Shown one piece after another: positions 1-6,149 of a stretch of DNA of 12,639 nucleotides. This DNA comes from Burkholderiales bacterium (GTDB taxonomy: Bacteria; Pseudomonadota; Gammaproteobacteria; Burkholderiales; JAEUOS01), in contig CANGUJ010000070.1 in NCBI GenBank assembly GCA_947456845.1, positions 1 to 12,639 of the forward strand. Reading direction: 5' to 3'. The position numbers and the translations under genes were made by a program. Every line of letters starts with the position of its first letter. Position 1 is the first letter of the stretch. The notes below the pieces were generated by a model. It was not told where the DNA came from, ran no database searches, and saw only the letters and a program-made list of their open reading frames with translations.

Positions 1-317
1 GACGGCGTGGCGGCGGGCGATGCCGTGCCGCTGGCGAGGTTGTTCAGTTCCGCAGCCTGGGCTTCGAAACCGGACACCGTTTCCTTGACCGAGTTCTCGA
101 TGCTCTGGGCGGCTTCGGTGACGGTGGTGCGCAGCTTCTTGAGCTCGTCGAGCTCGATTTCGCGATTGATGTCGGCCTTGACGTCGTTGACGTAGCGCTG
201 CGCGCGCCCCATCAGGGCGCCGATGGTGCGGGCGACGCGCGGCAGCTTCTCGGGGCCGATGACCAGGAGGGCCACCACCCCGATGACGATCATTTCAGAG
301 AAGCCGATGTCGAACAT
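1..317 (-). CDS. tatB: Sec-independent protein translocase TatB (C-terminus cut by window edge)
   Basis: TatB forms the signal-peptide-binding core of the twin-arginine export system with TatC in the inner membrane. I translated the frame by hand from the ATG at 317. It begins MFDIGFSEMIVIGVVALLVI, then GPEKLP, which is the TatB signature: a short transmembrane helix at residues about 2-20 with Glu8, the Gly21-Pro22 hinge, then a long charged amphipathic helix (about 24-90). About 105 codons are visible without a stop, ending in an Ala/Thr/Pro-rich tail, and the frame runs off the window. It follows tatA after an 89-bp gap that holds a strong hairpin. No clear Shine-Dalgarno precedes the ATG, unlike tatA. 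tatC is expected next, outside the window. Confidence 0.95.
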   Translation of the reverse strand, partial: MFDIGFSEMIVIGVVALLVIGPEKLPRVARTIGALMGRAQRYVNDVKADINREIELDELKKLRTTVTEAAQSIENSVKETVSGFEAQAAELNNLASGTASPAATP

Positions 318-358
318 GGCGATCTATCGCGTCAGGACGCTGACAATGCGTGAATGGA

Positions 359-399
359 CGGCGCGTCGGGCCGGACGAGACGCCCGGCCCGGCGCGCCG
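359..399 (-). promoter_or_regulatory. Strong stem-loop in the tatA-tatB gap
   Basis: Positions 384-399 and 359-374 form a 16-bp GC-rich stem with one mismatch (392 against 366; C-A in the minus-strand transcript) and a 9-nt loop (375-383). It starts 8 nt after the tatA stop and ends about 40 nt before the tatB start. No run of T follows on the minus strand, so it does not look like a classical intrinsic terminator. It may act as a 3'-end stabiliser or partial block setting the TatA:TatB ratio; that role is inference. The pairing itself is read directly from the sequence. Confidence 0.7.
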
Positions 400-406
400 C
401 ATGACG

Positions 407-664
407 TCACGCCCGGGTTTTTTCTTCGGGCTTGACGTCGATGGTCTGGCCGACCTTGCCCGGTTCCGCCGGCGTCGCCGTCGCTGACGCTGACGCTGCC
501 GTCTGGTCGGCATTGCCGGCCGCGGCCCCTTCCTTCATGCCGTCCTTGAAGCCCTTGACCGCACCGCCGAGGTCGGAGCCCATGTTGCGCAGTTTCTTGG
601 TGCCGAAAACAAGCATGACGATGACCAGGACGATCAGCCAGTGCCAAATCGAGAATGAACCCAT
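407..664 (-). CDS. tatA: Sec-independent protein translocase TatA
   Basis: TatA is the pore-forming subunit of the twin-arginine export system, recruited in many copies by the TatBC-substrate complex to pass folded proteins across the inner membrane. The 85-residue protein has the standard layout. A short N-terminal transmembrane helix (about 6-20) follows a WHW motif, the Phe20-Gly21 hinge comes next, then an amphipathic helix with KKLRNMGSDLGGAVKGFKDG (residues 23-42), and last a disordered Ala/Thr/Pro tail. The start is fixed by a GGAG ribosome-binding site 7 nt upstream (672-675). The gene follows the HIT gene after a 152-bp gap, the longest in the window, so it may have its own promoter. 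I found no convincing -35/-10 pair there. Confidence 0.97.
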   Translation of the reverse strand: MGSFSIWHWLIVLVIVMLVFGTKKLRNMGSDLGGAVKGFKDGMKEGAAAGNADQTAASASATATPAEPGKVGQTIDVKPEEKTRA

Positions 665-671
665 GGAAATA

Positions 672-675
672 CTCC
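672..675 (-). promoter_or_regulatory. Ribosome-binding site of tatA
   Basis: The minus strand reads CGGAGT with GGAG 7 nt before the tatA ATG (662-664). This is good spacing and clearly stronger than anything ahead of tatB, which fits the known excess of TatA over TatB in other bacteria. Confidence 0.7.
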
Positions 676-745
676 GTTAACGTGGATATCGACAGTCAAT
701 ACGCAGCGTCGGTTCTTATGGTTTCTTTGCCACGTTCCAGTACCA

Positions 746-777
746 GCGGGTGTGCGGGTGTGCGGGTGTGCGAGTGC
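746..777. repeat. 8-bp tandem repeat (GCGGGTGT, three perfect copies plus one degenerate)
   Basis: Copies lie at 746-753, 754-761 and 762-769, followed by a diverged copy GCGAGTGC at 770-777. The tract sits in the 152-bp gap between the end of the HIT gene and the start of tatA. I see no reading frame there with support. The rest of the gap (665-745, 778-816) holds the tatA ribosome-binding site and no gene. The repeat is too short and too tight to be a CRISPR. A length-variable tract upstream of tatA is possible, but three copies are few. Confidence 0.85.
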
Positions 778-816
778 AACGGGCCGCAAGGCCGCGAGTG
801 AAGCCGGCCTGCGCCA

Positions 817-1188
817 TCAGCCGCGTTTCCACGGCCTCGGCCCGGCCATCACGTGCATGTGCAGGTGCAACACTTCCTGGCCGCCTTCGCGCCCGTTGTT
901 CACAAGCACCCGGAACCCGCCCGCGGTTCCGGGATTGCAACCCGCCTCCAGCGCCAGCCGCGGCGCCAGAACCATCATTCTACCAAGGAGCGCCTCGTGG
1001 CGCGCGCCGGCATGCGCCATGGACTCGATGTGTTCCTTGGGGATGATGAGGAAATGCACCGGCGCCCACGGGTTGATGTCGTGGAAGGCGAGCAGTTCCT
1101 GGTCTTCATACACCTTGCGGCTGGGGATCTTCCCGGCGACGATCTTGCAGAAAATGCAGTCCGGGTCGTGGGCGGCGGGTTGATTCAT
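817..1188 (-). CDS. hinT: Histidine triad (HIT) family nucleotide-binding protein, HINT-like
   Basis: HIT proteins of the HINT branch are small cytoplasmic homodimers that hydrolyse nucleoside phosphoramidates and acyl-adenylates through a histidine triad. This 123-residue protein has the N-terminal CIFCKIVAGKIPS block (residues 11-23), the FHDINPWAPVHFLIIPKEHI segment (35-54), and the catalytic triad HLHMH (108-112) followed by V-M-A-G. The length is typical. The start at 1188 has an AAGGA about 11 nt upstream (1200-1204). It lies 22 bp after hisE, so it is probably co-transcribed with the his cluster. A HIT gene following hisE is a recurring betaproteobacterial arrangement. Its physiological substrate cannot be told from sequence, and the gene symbol is by family only. 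Confidence 0.93.
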   Translation of the reverse strand: MNQPAAHDPDCIFCKIVAGKIPSRKVYEDQELLAFHDINPWAPVHFLIIPKEHIESMAHAGARHEALLGRMMVLAPRLALEAGCNPGTAGGFRVLVNNGREGGQEVLHLHMHVMAGPRPWKRG

Positions 1189-1210
1189 GTGCGTCGGGGT
1201 CCTTGCGGTT

Positions 1211-1561
1211 TCAGGGTTTCGGGATGGGCGCGGCGCGCGAGGGATAGGCGCGCGCCGCCTTTTCTTCGAGGCCCGACAATCCCTCGCGGCGGGCGAGTTC
1301 GGCCAGCACGTCGGCCGGCCCCAGGCCGTAGTGCTCGAGCGCGACCAGGCAGTGGAACCACAGGTCGGCGAATTCGCCGACGATGCGCGCGCGGTCGCCG
1401 TCCTTGGCCGCCATGACCGCCTCGGTGGCTTCCTCGCCGATCTTCTTCAGGACGGTGTCCTCGCCCCGCTGCAGCAGCCGCGCCACATAGGATTTGTCGG
1501 GATCGCCGCCGCGCCGGCCGGCTATGACCGCGCCCAGGCGCAGCAGGATATCGTCGCTCAT
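1211..1561 (-). CDS. hisE: Phosphoribosyl-ATP pyrophosphatase HisE
   Basis: HisE performs the second step of histidine synthesis, cleaving phosphoribosyl-ATP to phosphoribosyl-AMP and pyrophosphate. The 116-residue protein shows the alpha-helical, MazG-like metal-binding pattern: KKIGEEATEAVMAAKDGD (residues 39-56) and then GEFADLWFHCLVAL (62-75), whose Glu and Asp residues would hold magnesium. The ATG at 1561 lies in a 4-base ATGA overlap (1558-1561) with the hisI stop, which indicates translational coupling. The reading frame continues further upstream inside hisI, but the overlap start gives the normal family length. In enterobacteria this domain is fused to HisI; here the two are separate proteins. 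Confidence 0.96.
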   Translation of the reverse strand: MSDDILLRLGAVIAGRRGGDPDKSYVARLLQRGEDTVLKKIGEEATEAVMAAKDGDRARIVGEFADLWFHCLVALEHYGLGPADVLAELARREGLSGLEEKAARAYPSRAAPIPKP

Positions 1562-2013
1562 TTCGCGTAGATCTCGCTGGCGGGTTTCAGCACGGGGTCG
1601 ATATCGACCCAGCGGCCGTCTTCGAGACGGCGAAAAAAGCAGTTGTGGCGCCCGGTGTGGCAGGCGATGCCGCCGACCTGGTCGACCTTGAGCAGGATCA
1701 CATCGGCATCGCAATCGACGCGCACCTCACGCAGGCGCTGCCGGTGGCCGGATTCCTCGCCCTTGCGCCACAGGCGCTGGCGCGAGCGCGACCAGTACAC
1801 CGCCTGGCCGGTCCTGACCGTCTCGAGCAGGGCCGCGCGGTTCATCCACGCCACCATCAGCACGCGGTTGGTGAAGGCTTCCTGGGCGATGGCCGGCACC
1901 AGGCCGCGCTCGTCCCAGGTGATCGCATCGAGCCAGGTGTCGGCACCGGCCGCCGTTTCGGGCGCGGCCGCGGCCGCGCCCGTGCCGGCTGCCGTGTCTT
2001 GCTTGCCGCTCAT
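1558..2013 (-). CDS. hisI: Phosphoribosyl-AMP cyclohydrolase HisI
   Basis: HisI opens the adenine ring of phosphoribosyl-AMP, the third step of histidine synthesis, as a zinc-dependent dimer. In the 151-residue product the core includes TNRVLMVAWMNRAAL (48-62), YWSRSRQRLWRKGEESGHRQ (73-92) and the zinc ligands Cys101 (VDCDAD), Cys118 and Cys125 (ACHTGRHNCFF). The start is the ATG at 2013, overlapping the hisF stop by four bases (ATGA, 2010-2013). Compared with the usual form, which begins near the TWLDAITWDERG segment (26-37), there is an extra Ala/Gly-rich leader of about 25 residues. I see no in-frame ATG or GTG that would remove it, so it is probably translated, perhaps as a disordered tail. 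Confidence 0.96.
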   Translation of the reverse strand: MSGKQDTAAGTGAAAAAPETAAGADTWLDAITWDERGLVPAIAQEAFTNRVLMVAWMNRAALLETVRTGQAVYWSRSRQRLWRKGEESGHRQRLREVRVDCDADVILLKVDQVGGIACHTGRHNCFFRRLEDGRWVDIDPVLKPASEIYAK

Positions 2014-2786
2014 TGCCGCACCTCGATGCCCCGCTCGGCCATGCGCGCCTTGGCCTGGCCCACGGTGTATTCGCCGTAATGAAAAATCGATGCTGCCAGC
2101 ACGGCGTCGGCGCGGCCTTGCAGCACGCCGTCGGCGAGATGGTCGAGGTTGCCCACGCCGCCCGAGGCGATCACCGGAACGCTGACCGCGTCGGCCACCG
2201 CGCGGGTCAGGCCCAGGTCGAAGCCGTGGCGGGTGCCGTCGCGGTCCATGCTGGTCAGAAGGATTTCGCCGGCCCCGAGACGCTCGACTTCGCGGGCCCA
2301 GCCGACCGCATCCATGCCGGTATCGTTGCGCCCGCCGTGGGTGAACACGCTCCAGCGCCCCGGTGCGACCTGCTTGGCATCGATGGCCACGACGATGCAT
2401 TGCGCGCCGTAGCGGCCCGAGGCTTCGGCGACCAGGGGCGGATTCTGCACCGCCGAGGTGTTGATGCTGATCTTGTCGGCCCCTGCGTTGAGCAGGCGCC
2501 GCACGTCCTCGACCTTGCGCACGCCGCCGCCCACGGTGAGCGGGATGAACACCTGGGAGGCCACCTGCTCGATGATGCCGAGGATGATGTCGCGCTGGTC
2601 GCTGCTGGCGGTGATGTCGAGGAAGGTCAGTTCGTCCGCGCCCTGCTCGTCGTAGCGGCGCGCGATCTCGACCGGGTCGCCGGCGTCCCGCAGCCCGACG
2701 AAATTGATGCCCTTGACCACCCGGCCGGCGGTGACATCGAGGCAAGGTATGACGCGCTTTGCGAGCATGTTGCTGTGCCGGCGCAC
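2010..2786 (-). CDS. hisF: Imidazole glycerol phosphate synthase, cyclase subunit HisF
   Basis: HisF is the (beta/alpha)8-barrel cyclase that takes ammonia from HisH and converts PRFAR to imidazole glycerol phosphate and AICAR. It shows AKRVIPCLDVTAGRVVKG with the catalytic Asp of CLDV (Asp11 when counted from the internal ATG), LTVGGGVR, ADKISINT, VVAIDAK with the second catalytic Asp, and PVIASGGVGN. Two starts compete. A GTG at 2786 sits 7 nt from a perfect AGGAGG (2794-2799) and gives 258 residues. The ATG at 2768 gives the family-standard MLAKR beginning and 252 residues but is 25 nt from that site. I report the GTG on ribosome-site grounds; homology favours the ATG. The gene follows hisA after 74 bp and overlaps hisI. 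Confidence 0.95.
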   Translation of the reverse strand: MRRHSNMLAKRVIPCLDVTAGRVVKGINFVGLRDAGDPVEIARRYDEQGADELTFLDITASSDQRDIILGIIEQVASQVFIPLTVGGGVRKVEDVRRLLNAGADKISINTSAVQNPPLVAEASGRYGAQCIVVAIDAKQVAPGRWSVFTHGGRNDTGMDAVGWAREVERLGAGEILLTSMDRDGTRHGFDLGLTRAVADAVSVPVIASGGVGNLDHLADGVLQGRADAVLAASIFHYGEYTVGQAKARMAERGIEVRQ

Positions 2787-2793
2787 CGATGCG

Positions 2794-2799
2794 CCTCCT
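2794..2799 (-). promoter_or_regulatory. Strong Shine-Dalgarno AGGAGG ahead of hisF
   Basis: The only perfect six-base AGGAGG that I noticed upstream of any gene in this window. It lies 7 nt from a GTG codon (2784-2786) in the hisF frame and 25 nt from the conventional ATG (2766-2768), so it bears on the choice of the hisF start. Confidence 0.75.
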
Positions 2800-2831
2800 G
2801 TGCTGGTTGTGTCTGTGGGCCCGCAAGCTGG

Positions 2832-2848
2832 GGCGCGCCGCGCGCGCC
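2832..2848 (-). other. Short GC-rich hairpin after hisA
   Basis: A 7-bp perfect stem (2832-2838 with 2842-2848) and 3-nt loop, 12 nt beyond the hisA stop in the hisA-hisF gap. It contains the palindrome GGCGCGCC. No T-run follows. It could be chance in GC-rich DNA, but several other gaps in the cluster have a similar element. Confidence 0.45.
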
Positions 2849-2860
2849 GCGGAACAAGGA

Positions 2861-3592
2861 CTAGTCCCCGGCCTCGGCCAGTGCCTTGGCGAAATCGAGC
2901 GTGCCGTCGTAGATCGCGCGGCCGGCGATCACGCCGACCACGCCTTCGCTTTCGATCGCCTTGAGCGCCTGGATGTCCTTGACGCTCGCCAGTCCGCCGG
3001 AGGCGATCACCGGGATTTTCATCGCCTGCGCCAGGCGCAGGGTGGCTTCGATGTTGATGCCGCCGAGCATGCCGTCGCGGCCGATGTCGGTATAGATGAT
3101 GGCCTCGGCGCCGTAGTCCTCGAATTTCCTGGCGAGGTCGACCACGTCATGGCCGGTGAGCTTGCTCCAGCCGTCGGTGGCGACCTTGCCGTCACGGGCA
3201 TCCAGGCCGACGATGATGTGGCCGGGAAAGGCGCCGCAGGCATCGTGCAGGAAACCCGGGTTCTTCACCGCCGCCGTGCCGATGATGACGTAACTGACGC
3301 CGTCGTCCAGGTATCGCTCGACGGTGTCGAGATCGCGGACGCCGCCGCCTAACTGCACCGGCATGTCATCGCCGGCTGCGGCGATGATGCGCTTGATCGC
3401 GCCCTCGTTCTTGGGTTTGCCGGCCACCGCGCCATTGAGATCGACGATGTGCAGACGCTTGCCGCCCTGCGCCTTCCAGTGGGCCGCCATGGCCGCCGGG
3501 TCCTCGGAGAAGACGGTGGCATCGGCCATGTCGCCCTGCCGGAGACGGACACAGCGTCCGTCCTTGATGTCAATCGCGGGAATGATCAGCAT
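2861..3592 (-). CDS. hisA: ProFAR isomerase HisA (1-(5-phosphoribosyl)-5-[(5-phosphoribosylamino)methylideneamino]imidazole-4-carboxamide isomerase)
   Basis: HisA carries out the Amadori-type isomerisation that turns ProFAR into PRFAR, the substrate of HisF/HisH. The 243-residue (beta/alpha)8 barrel begins MLIIPAIDIKDGRCVRLRQG with catalytic Asp8. It continues with HIVDLNGA (48-55), QLGGGVRD (80-87), IIVGLDARDG with the second catalytic Asp131, a TDIGRDG phosphate-site segment and PVIASGGLAS. The length is normal for the family. The ATG at 3592 matches the conserved family start, although no clear Shine-Dalgarno precedes it. A 14-bp perfect palindrome (3585-3598) spans this start codon. hisH lies upstream across an 81-bp gap and hisF downstream after 74 bp, the usual hisHAF block. 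Confidence 0.97.
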   Translation of the reverse strand: MLIIPAIDIKDGRCVRLRQGDMADATVFSEDPAAMAAHWKAQGGKRLHIVDLNGAVAGKPKNEGAIKRIIAAAGDDMPVQLGGGVRDLDTVERYLDDGVSYVIIGTAAVKNPGFLHDACGAFPGHIIVGLDARDGKVATDGWSKLTGHDVVDLARKFEDYGAEAIIYTDIGRDGMLGGINIEATLRLAQAMKIPVIASGGLASVKDIQALKAIESEGVVGVIAGRAIYDGTLDFAKALAEAGD

Positions 3593-3598
3593 GCTGAT
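3585..3598. repeat. 14-bp perfect palindrome over the hisA start codon
   Basis: ATCAGCATGCTGAT reads the same on both strands. In the mRNA it could fold as a 5-bp stem with CATG in the loop, placing the hisA ATG in the loop. The expected number of 14-bp palindromes in this much DNA is close to one, so only the position is notable. Any regulatory role is conjecture. Confidence 0.5.
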
Positions 3599-3673
3599 GC
3601 CGTGACGGTGTGCATGAAAAAGCGGGGCAGGCGGCCATCCGGTGGATAACGATCCCGGCGTTGGGGCAGGTTA

Positions 3674-4309
3674 TCAGGGATTCCAGGCGACGAAATTGGA
3701 GAACAGGGCAAGTCCGGCAAGATGGCTTTTTTCCGGGTGGAACTGTACGCCGAAAATATTCGCACGCGCAACGGCGCACGTGAAGTTTATCCCATAGTCG
3801 CAGGAGCCGGCGCCGATCTGCGCGTCGGCCGGCACCGGAAAATAGCTGTGCACGAAGTAGAAACGGCTGTGGTCGGCGATGCCGCGCCACAACGGGTGCG
3901 CCATATCCTGGCGGACCCGGTTCCAGCCCATGTGCGGCACCTTCAGCCGCGCCCCGTCCGCGCCATGCATGTCGGCGGCGAACCGCACGACCTCGCCCGG
4001 CAGGATCGCCAGGCCCGGCGTGTCGCCCTCGGCGCTGTGCGCGAACAGCATCTGCATGCCGATGCAGATGCCGAGGAAGGGCTTGCTGGCCGCCGCGGCG
4101 AGCACCGCTTCCGACAGGCCCGACGCGCGCATCTCGCGCATGCAGTCCGGCATCGCGCCCTGCCCCGGAAACACTACCCGGTCGGCCGCGGCGATCACGC
4201 CGGGATCATGGGTCACCACGACCCGGTCGGCCGGCGCCACATGCTCGATGGCCTTGGAAACCGAGCGCAGGTTTCCCATGCCGTAGTCGATGACTGCAAT
4301 CGTTTGCAT
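3674..4309 (-). CDS. hisH: Imidazole glycerol phosphate synthase, glutamine amidotransferase subunit HisH
   Basis: HisH is a class I (triad) glutamine amidotransferase that hydrolyses glutamine and channels ammonia into the HisF barrel. The 211-residue protein starts MQTIAVIDYGMGNLRSVSKA, has the oxyanion-loop PGQGA (48-52), the nucleophile Cys82 in FLGICIGMQMLF, and the rest of the triad in GVQFHPEKS (His191, Glu193). These features identify HisH and separate it from the related TrpG and PabA. The ATG at 4309 gives the family-standard beginning, although the open frame extends upstream into hisB. The gene ends in tandem stops (TGA TAA). It lies 58 bp after hisB and 81 bp before hisA. Confidence 0.97.
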   Translation of the reverse strand: MQTIAVIDYGMGNLRSVSKAIEHVAPADRVVVTHDPGVIAAADRVVFPGQGAMPDCMREMRASGLSEAVLAAAASKPFLGICIGMQMLFAHSAEGDTPGLAILPGEVVRFAADMHGADGARLKVPHMGWNRVRQDMAHPLWRGIADHSRFYFVHSYFPVPADAQIGAGSCDYGINFTCAVARANIFGVQFHPEKSHLAGLALFSNFVAWNP

Positions 4310-4346
4310 CGCGTTCTTGCCTGATGGTGCCTGGGGACCGGCCAGG

Positions 4347-4360
4347 GCGCGCCGGCGCGC
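4347..4360. repeat. 14-bp GC palindrome in the hisB-hisH gap
   Basis: GCGCGCCGGCGCGC is a perfect palindrome that could fold as a 5-bp stem with a 4-nt loop, starting 7 nt after the hisB stop. It includes most of a GGCGCGCC octamer (4346-4353). No T-run follows. It may be chance or one of a set of similar junction elements. Confidence 0.45.
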
Positions 4361-4367
4361 AAGCGGC

Positions 4368-4955
4368 CTAGAGCGTGCCCTTGGTCGAAGGAATCGTGTC
4401 GCCCGCGCGCGGGTCGGGCTCGCATGCCATGCGCAGCGCGCGCCCGAACGCCTTGAATACCGTCTCGCACTGGTGGTGGGCGTTCTGGCCACGCAGGTTG
4501 TCGACATGCACGGTCACCAGGGCATGGTTGACGAAACCCTGGAAGAACTCGTGCGCCAGGTCGACATCGAAAGCGCCGATCATGGCGCGCCTGAAATCGA
4601 CGTGGAACTCGAGCCCCGGCCGGCCGGACAGATCCACCACCACCCGCGACAGGGCTTCATCGAGCGGCACGTAGGCATGCCCGTAGCGCCGGATGCCCTT
4701 CTTGTCGCCGACCGCCCTGGCGAAGGCCTGGCCGAGCGTGATGCCGATGTCCTCCACCGTGTGATGCGCGTCGATGTGCAGGTCGCCGGTGGCCGCGACG
4801 TCGATATCGATCAGGCCGTGCCGCGCGATCTGGTCGAGCATGTGGTCGAGAAAGGGCACGCCGGTGGCGAAGGCGGCCGCCCCGCTCCCGTCGAGGTTGA
4901 GTTTGACCCGGATCTGGGTTTCCTTGGTGTTGCGGACGATTTCGGCGGTTCTCAT
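4368..4955 (-). CDS. hisB: Imidazoleglycerol-phosphate dehydratase HisB (monofunctional)
   Basis: HisB dehydrates imidazole glycerol phosphate to imidazole acetol phosphate as a manganese-dependent 24-mer. The 195-residue protein is the stand-alone dehydratase, not the enterobacterial fusion with a histidinol-phosphate phosphatase. It has FLDHMLDQIARHG (35-47) and the two metal-binding repeats DAHHTVEDIG (62-71) and NAHHQCETVFKAFGRALR (158-175). The ATG at 4955 gives the family-standard beginning MRTAEIVRNT and exact family length; an upstream TTG in frame (4982) lacks support. No strong ribosome-binding site is visible. Since no HAD- or PHP-type phosphatase gene lies in this window, the histidinol-phosphatase must be encoded elsewhere. 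Confidence 0.97.
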   Translation of the reverse strand: MRTAEIVRNTKETQIRVKLNLDGSGAAAFATGVPFLDHMLDQIARHGLIDIDVAATGDLHIDAHHTVEDIGITLGQAFARAVGDKKGIRRYGHAYVPLDEALSRVVVDLSGRPGLEFHVDFRRAMIGAFDVDLAHEFFQGFVNHALVTVHVDNLRGQNAHHQCETVFKAFGRALRMACEPDPRAGDTIPSTKGTL

Positions 4956-5016
4956 CGGGTCATCTGGCGGCGCGCCGTGCAAGCACGCCCGCCGCGCTCC
5001 TGGAGGTCGACCAAGT

Positions 5017-6096
5017 CTAACGCAAGGCGGATTCGAGCGCGGCGAGCATGGCGCGGTTTTCGTCGGGCGCGCCGATGGTCAGGCGCAGGCAGTTCTCCAG
5101 CATCGGATGGCCGCCGGAGAAATTCTTCACCAGCACCTTCTGGCGCTTCATGCTTTCGAATACCGCAGTGCCCGCGCCGGGGCCGCCTTCGATGCGCACG
5201 CAGATGAAGTTGGCCGCGGTCGGGTACTGCGTGAGGCCGCGCATGCGCGCCAGCGCGCCCCTGACCACCTCGCGCTCGGCCAGCACCCTGGCGGCCTGTT
5301 CATCGAGCACGTGCTTGTTTTCCAGGATCTTGATGGCCACCGCCTCGGCCAGCACGCTGATGTTGAACGGCGCGCGGGTCTTGTCGAATTCGCGGATCCA
5401 CTGCGCGGGGCCGCCCACGTAGCCGAGGCGCACGCCGGCCAGGCTGATCTTGGACACCGTGCGCATGACCACCAGGTTGGGATACTCCGCCACCCGCGGC
5501 ATGAAGGAATCGGTCGCGAACGGCTGGTAGGCCTCGTCGATCACCACCAGTCCCGGCGCGGCGCGCACGATGCGCTCGACCTCGGTTCTGGAAAACGGGC
5601 TTCCGGTCGGGTTGTTCGGATAGGCCAGCCAGACCAGCGCCGGCTTGTGCAGGGCCATGGCGGCAATGAACGCGTCGACATCCAGTGAAAAGTCGGGGCG
5701 CAGGGGTACCGGCACGAACCTCAACCGGTAGAACAAGGCATGCATCTGGAACATCACGAACGAGGGCGCCGGCGCCATCACGACCGCGCCTTCGCGCGCG
5801 CAGGCCGCGGTGATGAACTGGATGCATTCGTCGGATCCGTTGCCGCACAGCACCTCGCAGCCTTCGGGCACGCCCATCTTCTCCGCGATCAGCGCGCGCA
5901 GGCGGGTGAGCGAGGGCACCGGGTAGCGGTTCAGCGGCAATTTCGCGACCGCCTCGCCCACCTCGCGGGCCAGCCAGTCCGGCAGCGTGTAGGGGCTTTC
6001 CATGACGTCGAGCTTGACCATGCCGGTCGCGTCGGCCACGGGGTAGGCGCCCATGGCGAGGATTTCGGGCCTGATCACGGATTGAACGATGTTCAT
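5017..6096 (-). CDS. hisC: Histidinol-phosphate aminotransferase HisC
   Basis: HisC transfers an amino group from glutamate to imidazole acetol phosphate, giving histidinol phosphate. It is a fold-type I PLP enzyme. The 359-residue protein has LCGNGSDECIQ (83-93) for the cofactor phosphate, YPNNPTG (159-165), VVIDEAYQPF (184-193), the Schiff-base Lys216 in TVSKISLAGVRLGYVGG, and an Arg in the same segment for substrate carboxylate or phosphate binding. The N-terminal SVIRPEILAMGAYPVADATG is typical of betaproteobacterial HisC. The ATG at 6096 is chosen on homology. The open frame continues far upstream antisense-free through hisD, but that is out-of-frame read-through. It follows hisD after 86 bp, which include a hairpin, and precedes hisB by 61 bp. 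Confidence 0.96.
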   Translation of the reverse strand: MNIVQSVIRPEILAMGAYPVADATGMVKLDVMESPYTLPDWLAREVGEAVAKLPLNRYPVPSLTRLRALIAEKMGVPEGCEVLCGNGSDECIQFITAACAREGAVVMAPAPSFVMFQMHALFYRLRFVPVPLRPDFSLDVDAFIAAMALHKPALVWLAYPNNPTGSPFSRTEVERIVRAAPGLVVIDEAYQPFATDSFMPRVAEYPNLVVMRTVSKISLAGVRLGYVGGPAQWIREFDKTRAPFNISVLAEAVAIKILENKHVLDEQAARVLAEREVVRGALARMRGLTQYPTAANFICVRIEGGPGAGTAVFESMKRQKVLVKNFSGGHPMLENCLRLTIGAPDENRAMLAALESALR

Positions 6097-6149
6097 GATG
6101 TCGGGTTGCCATGCCTGGATTGAAACGGTTGACACGTGCGGCCGCCGCA

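Noticed and set aside
746..777. CRISPR-like repeat
   Set aside because: Units are 8 bp in direct tandem with no spacers.
665..816. A tatA promoter in the 152-bp gap
   Set aside because: I looked for -35/-10 pairs on the minus strand (for example TTGACT near 678-686 and CATAAG near 715-720) but found no pair with both good boxes and 16-18 nt spacing.
2014..2826. Extension of the hisI frame upstream through hisF
   Set aside because: It overlaps hisF out of frame and has an Arg/His/Gly-rich translation. The ATGA junction at 2010-2013 gives a sensible HisI start.
3593..3673. Intrinsic terminator between hisH and hisA because of a CTTTTTC run on the minus strand near 3616-3622
   Set aside because: No stable stem precedes the T-run, and hisA lies immediately downstream in the same pathway.
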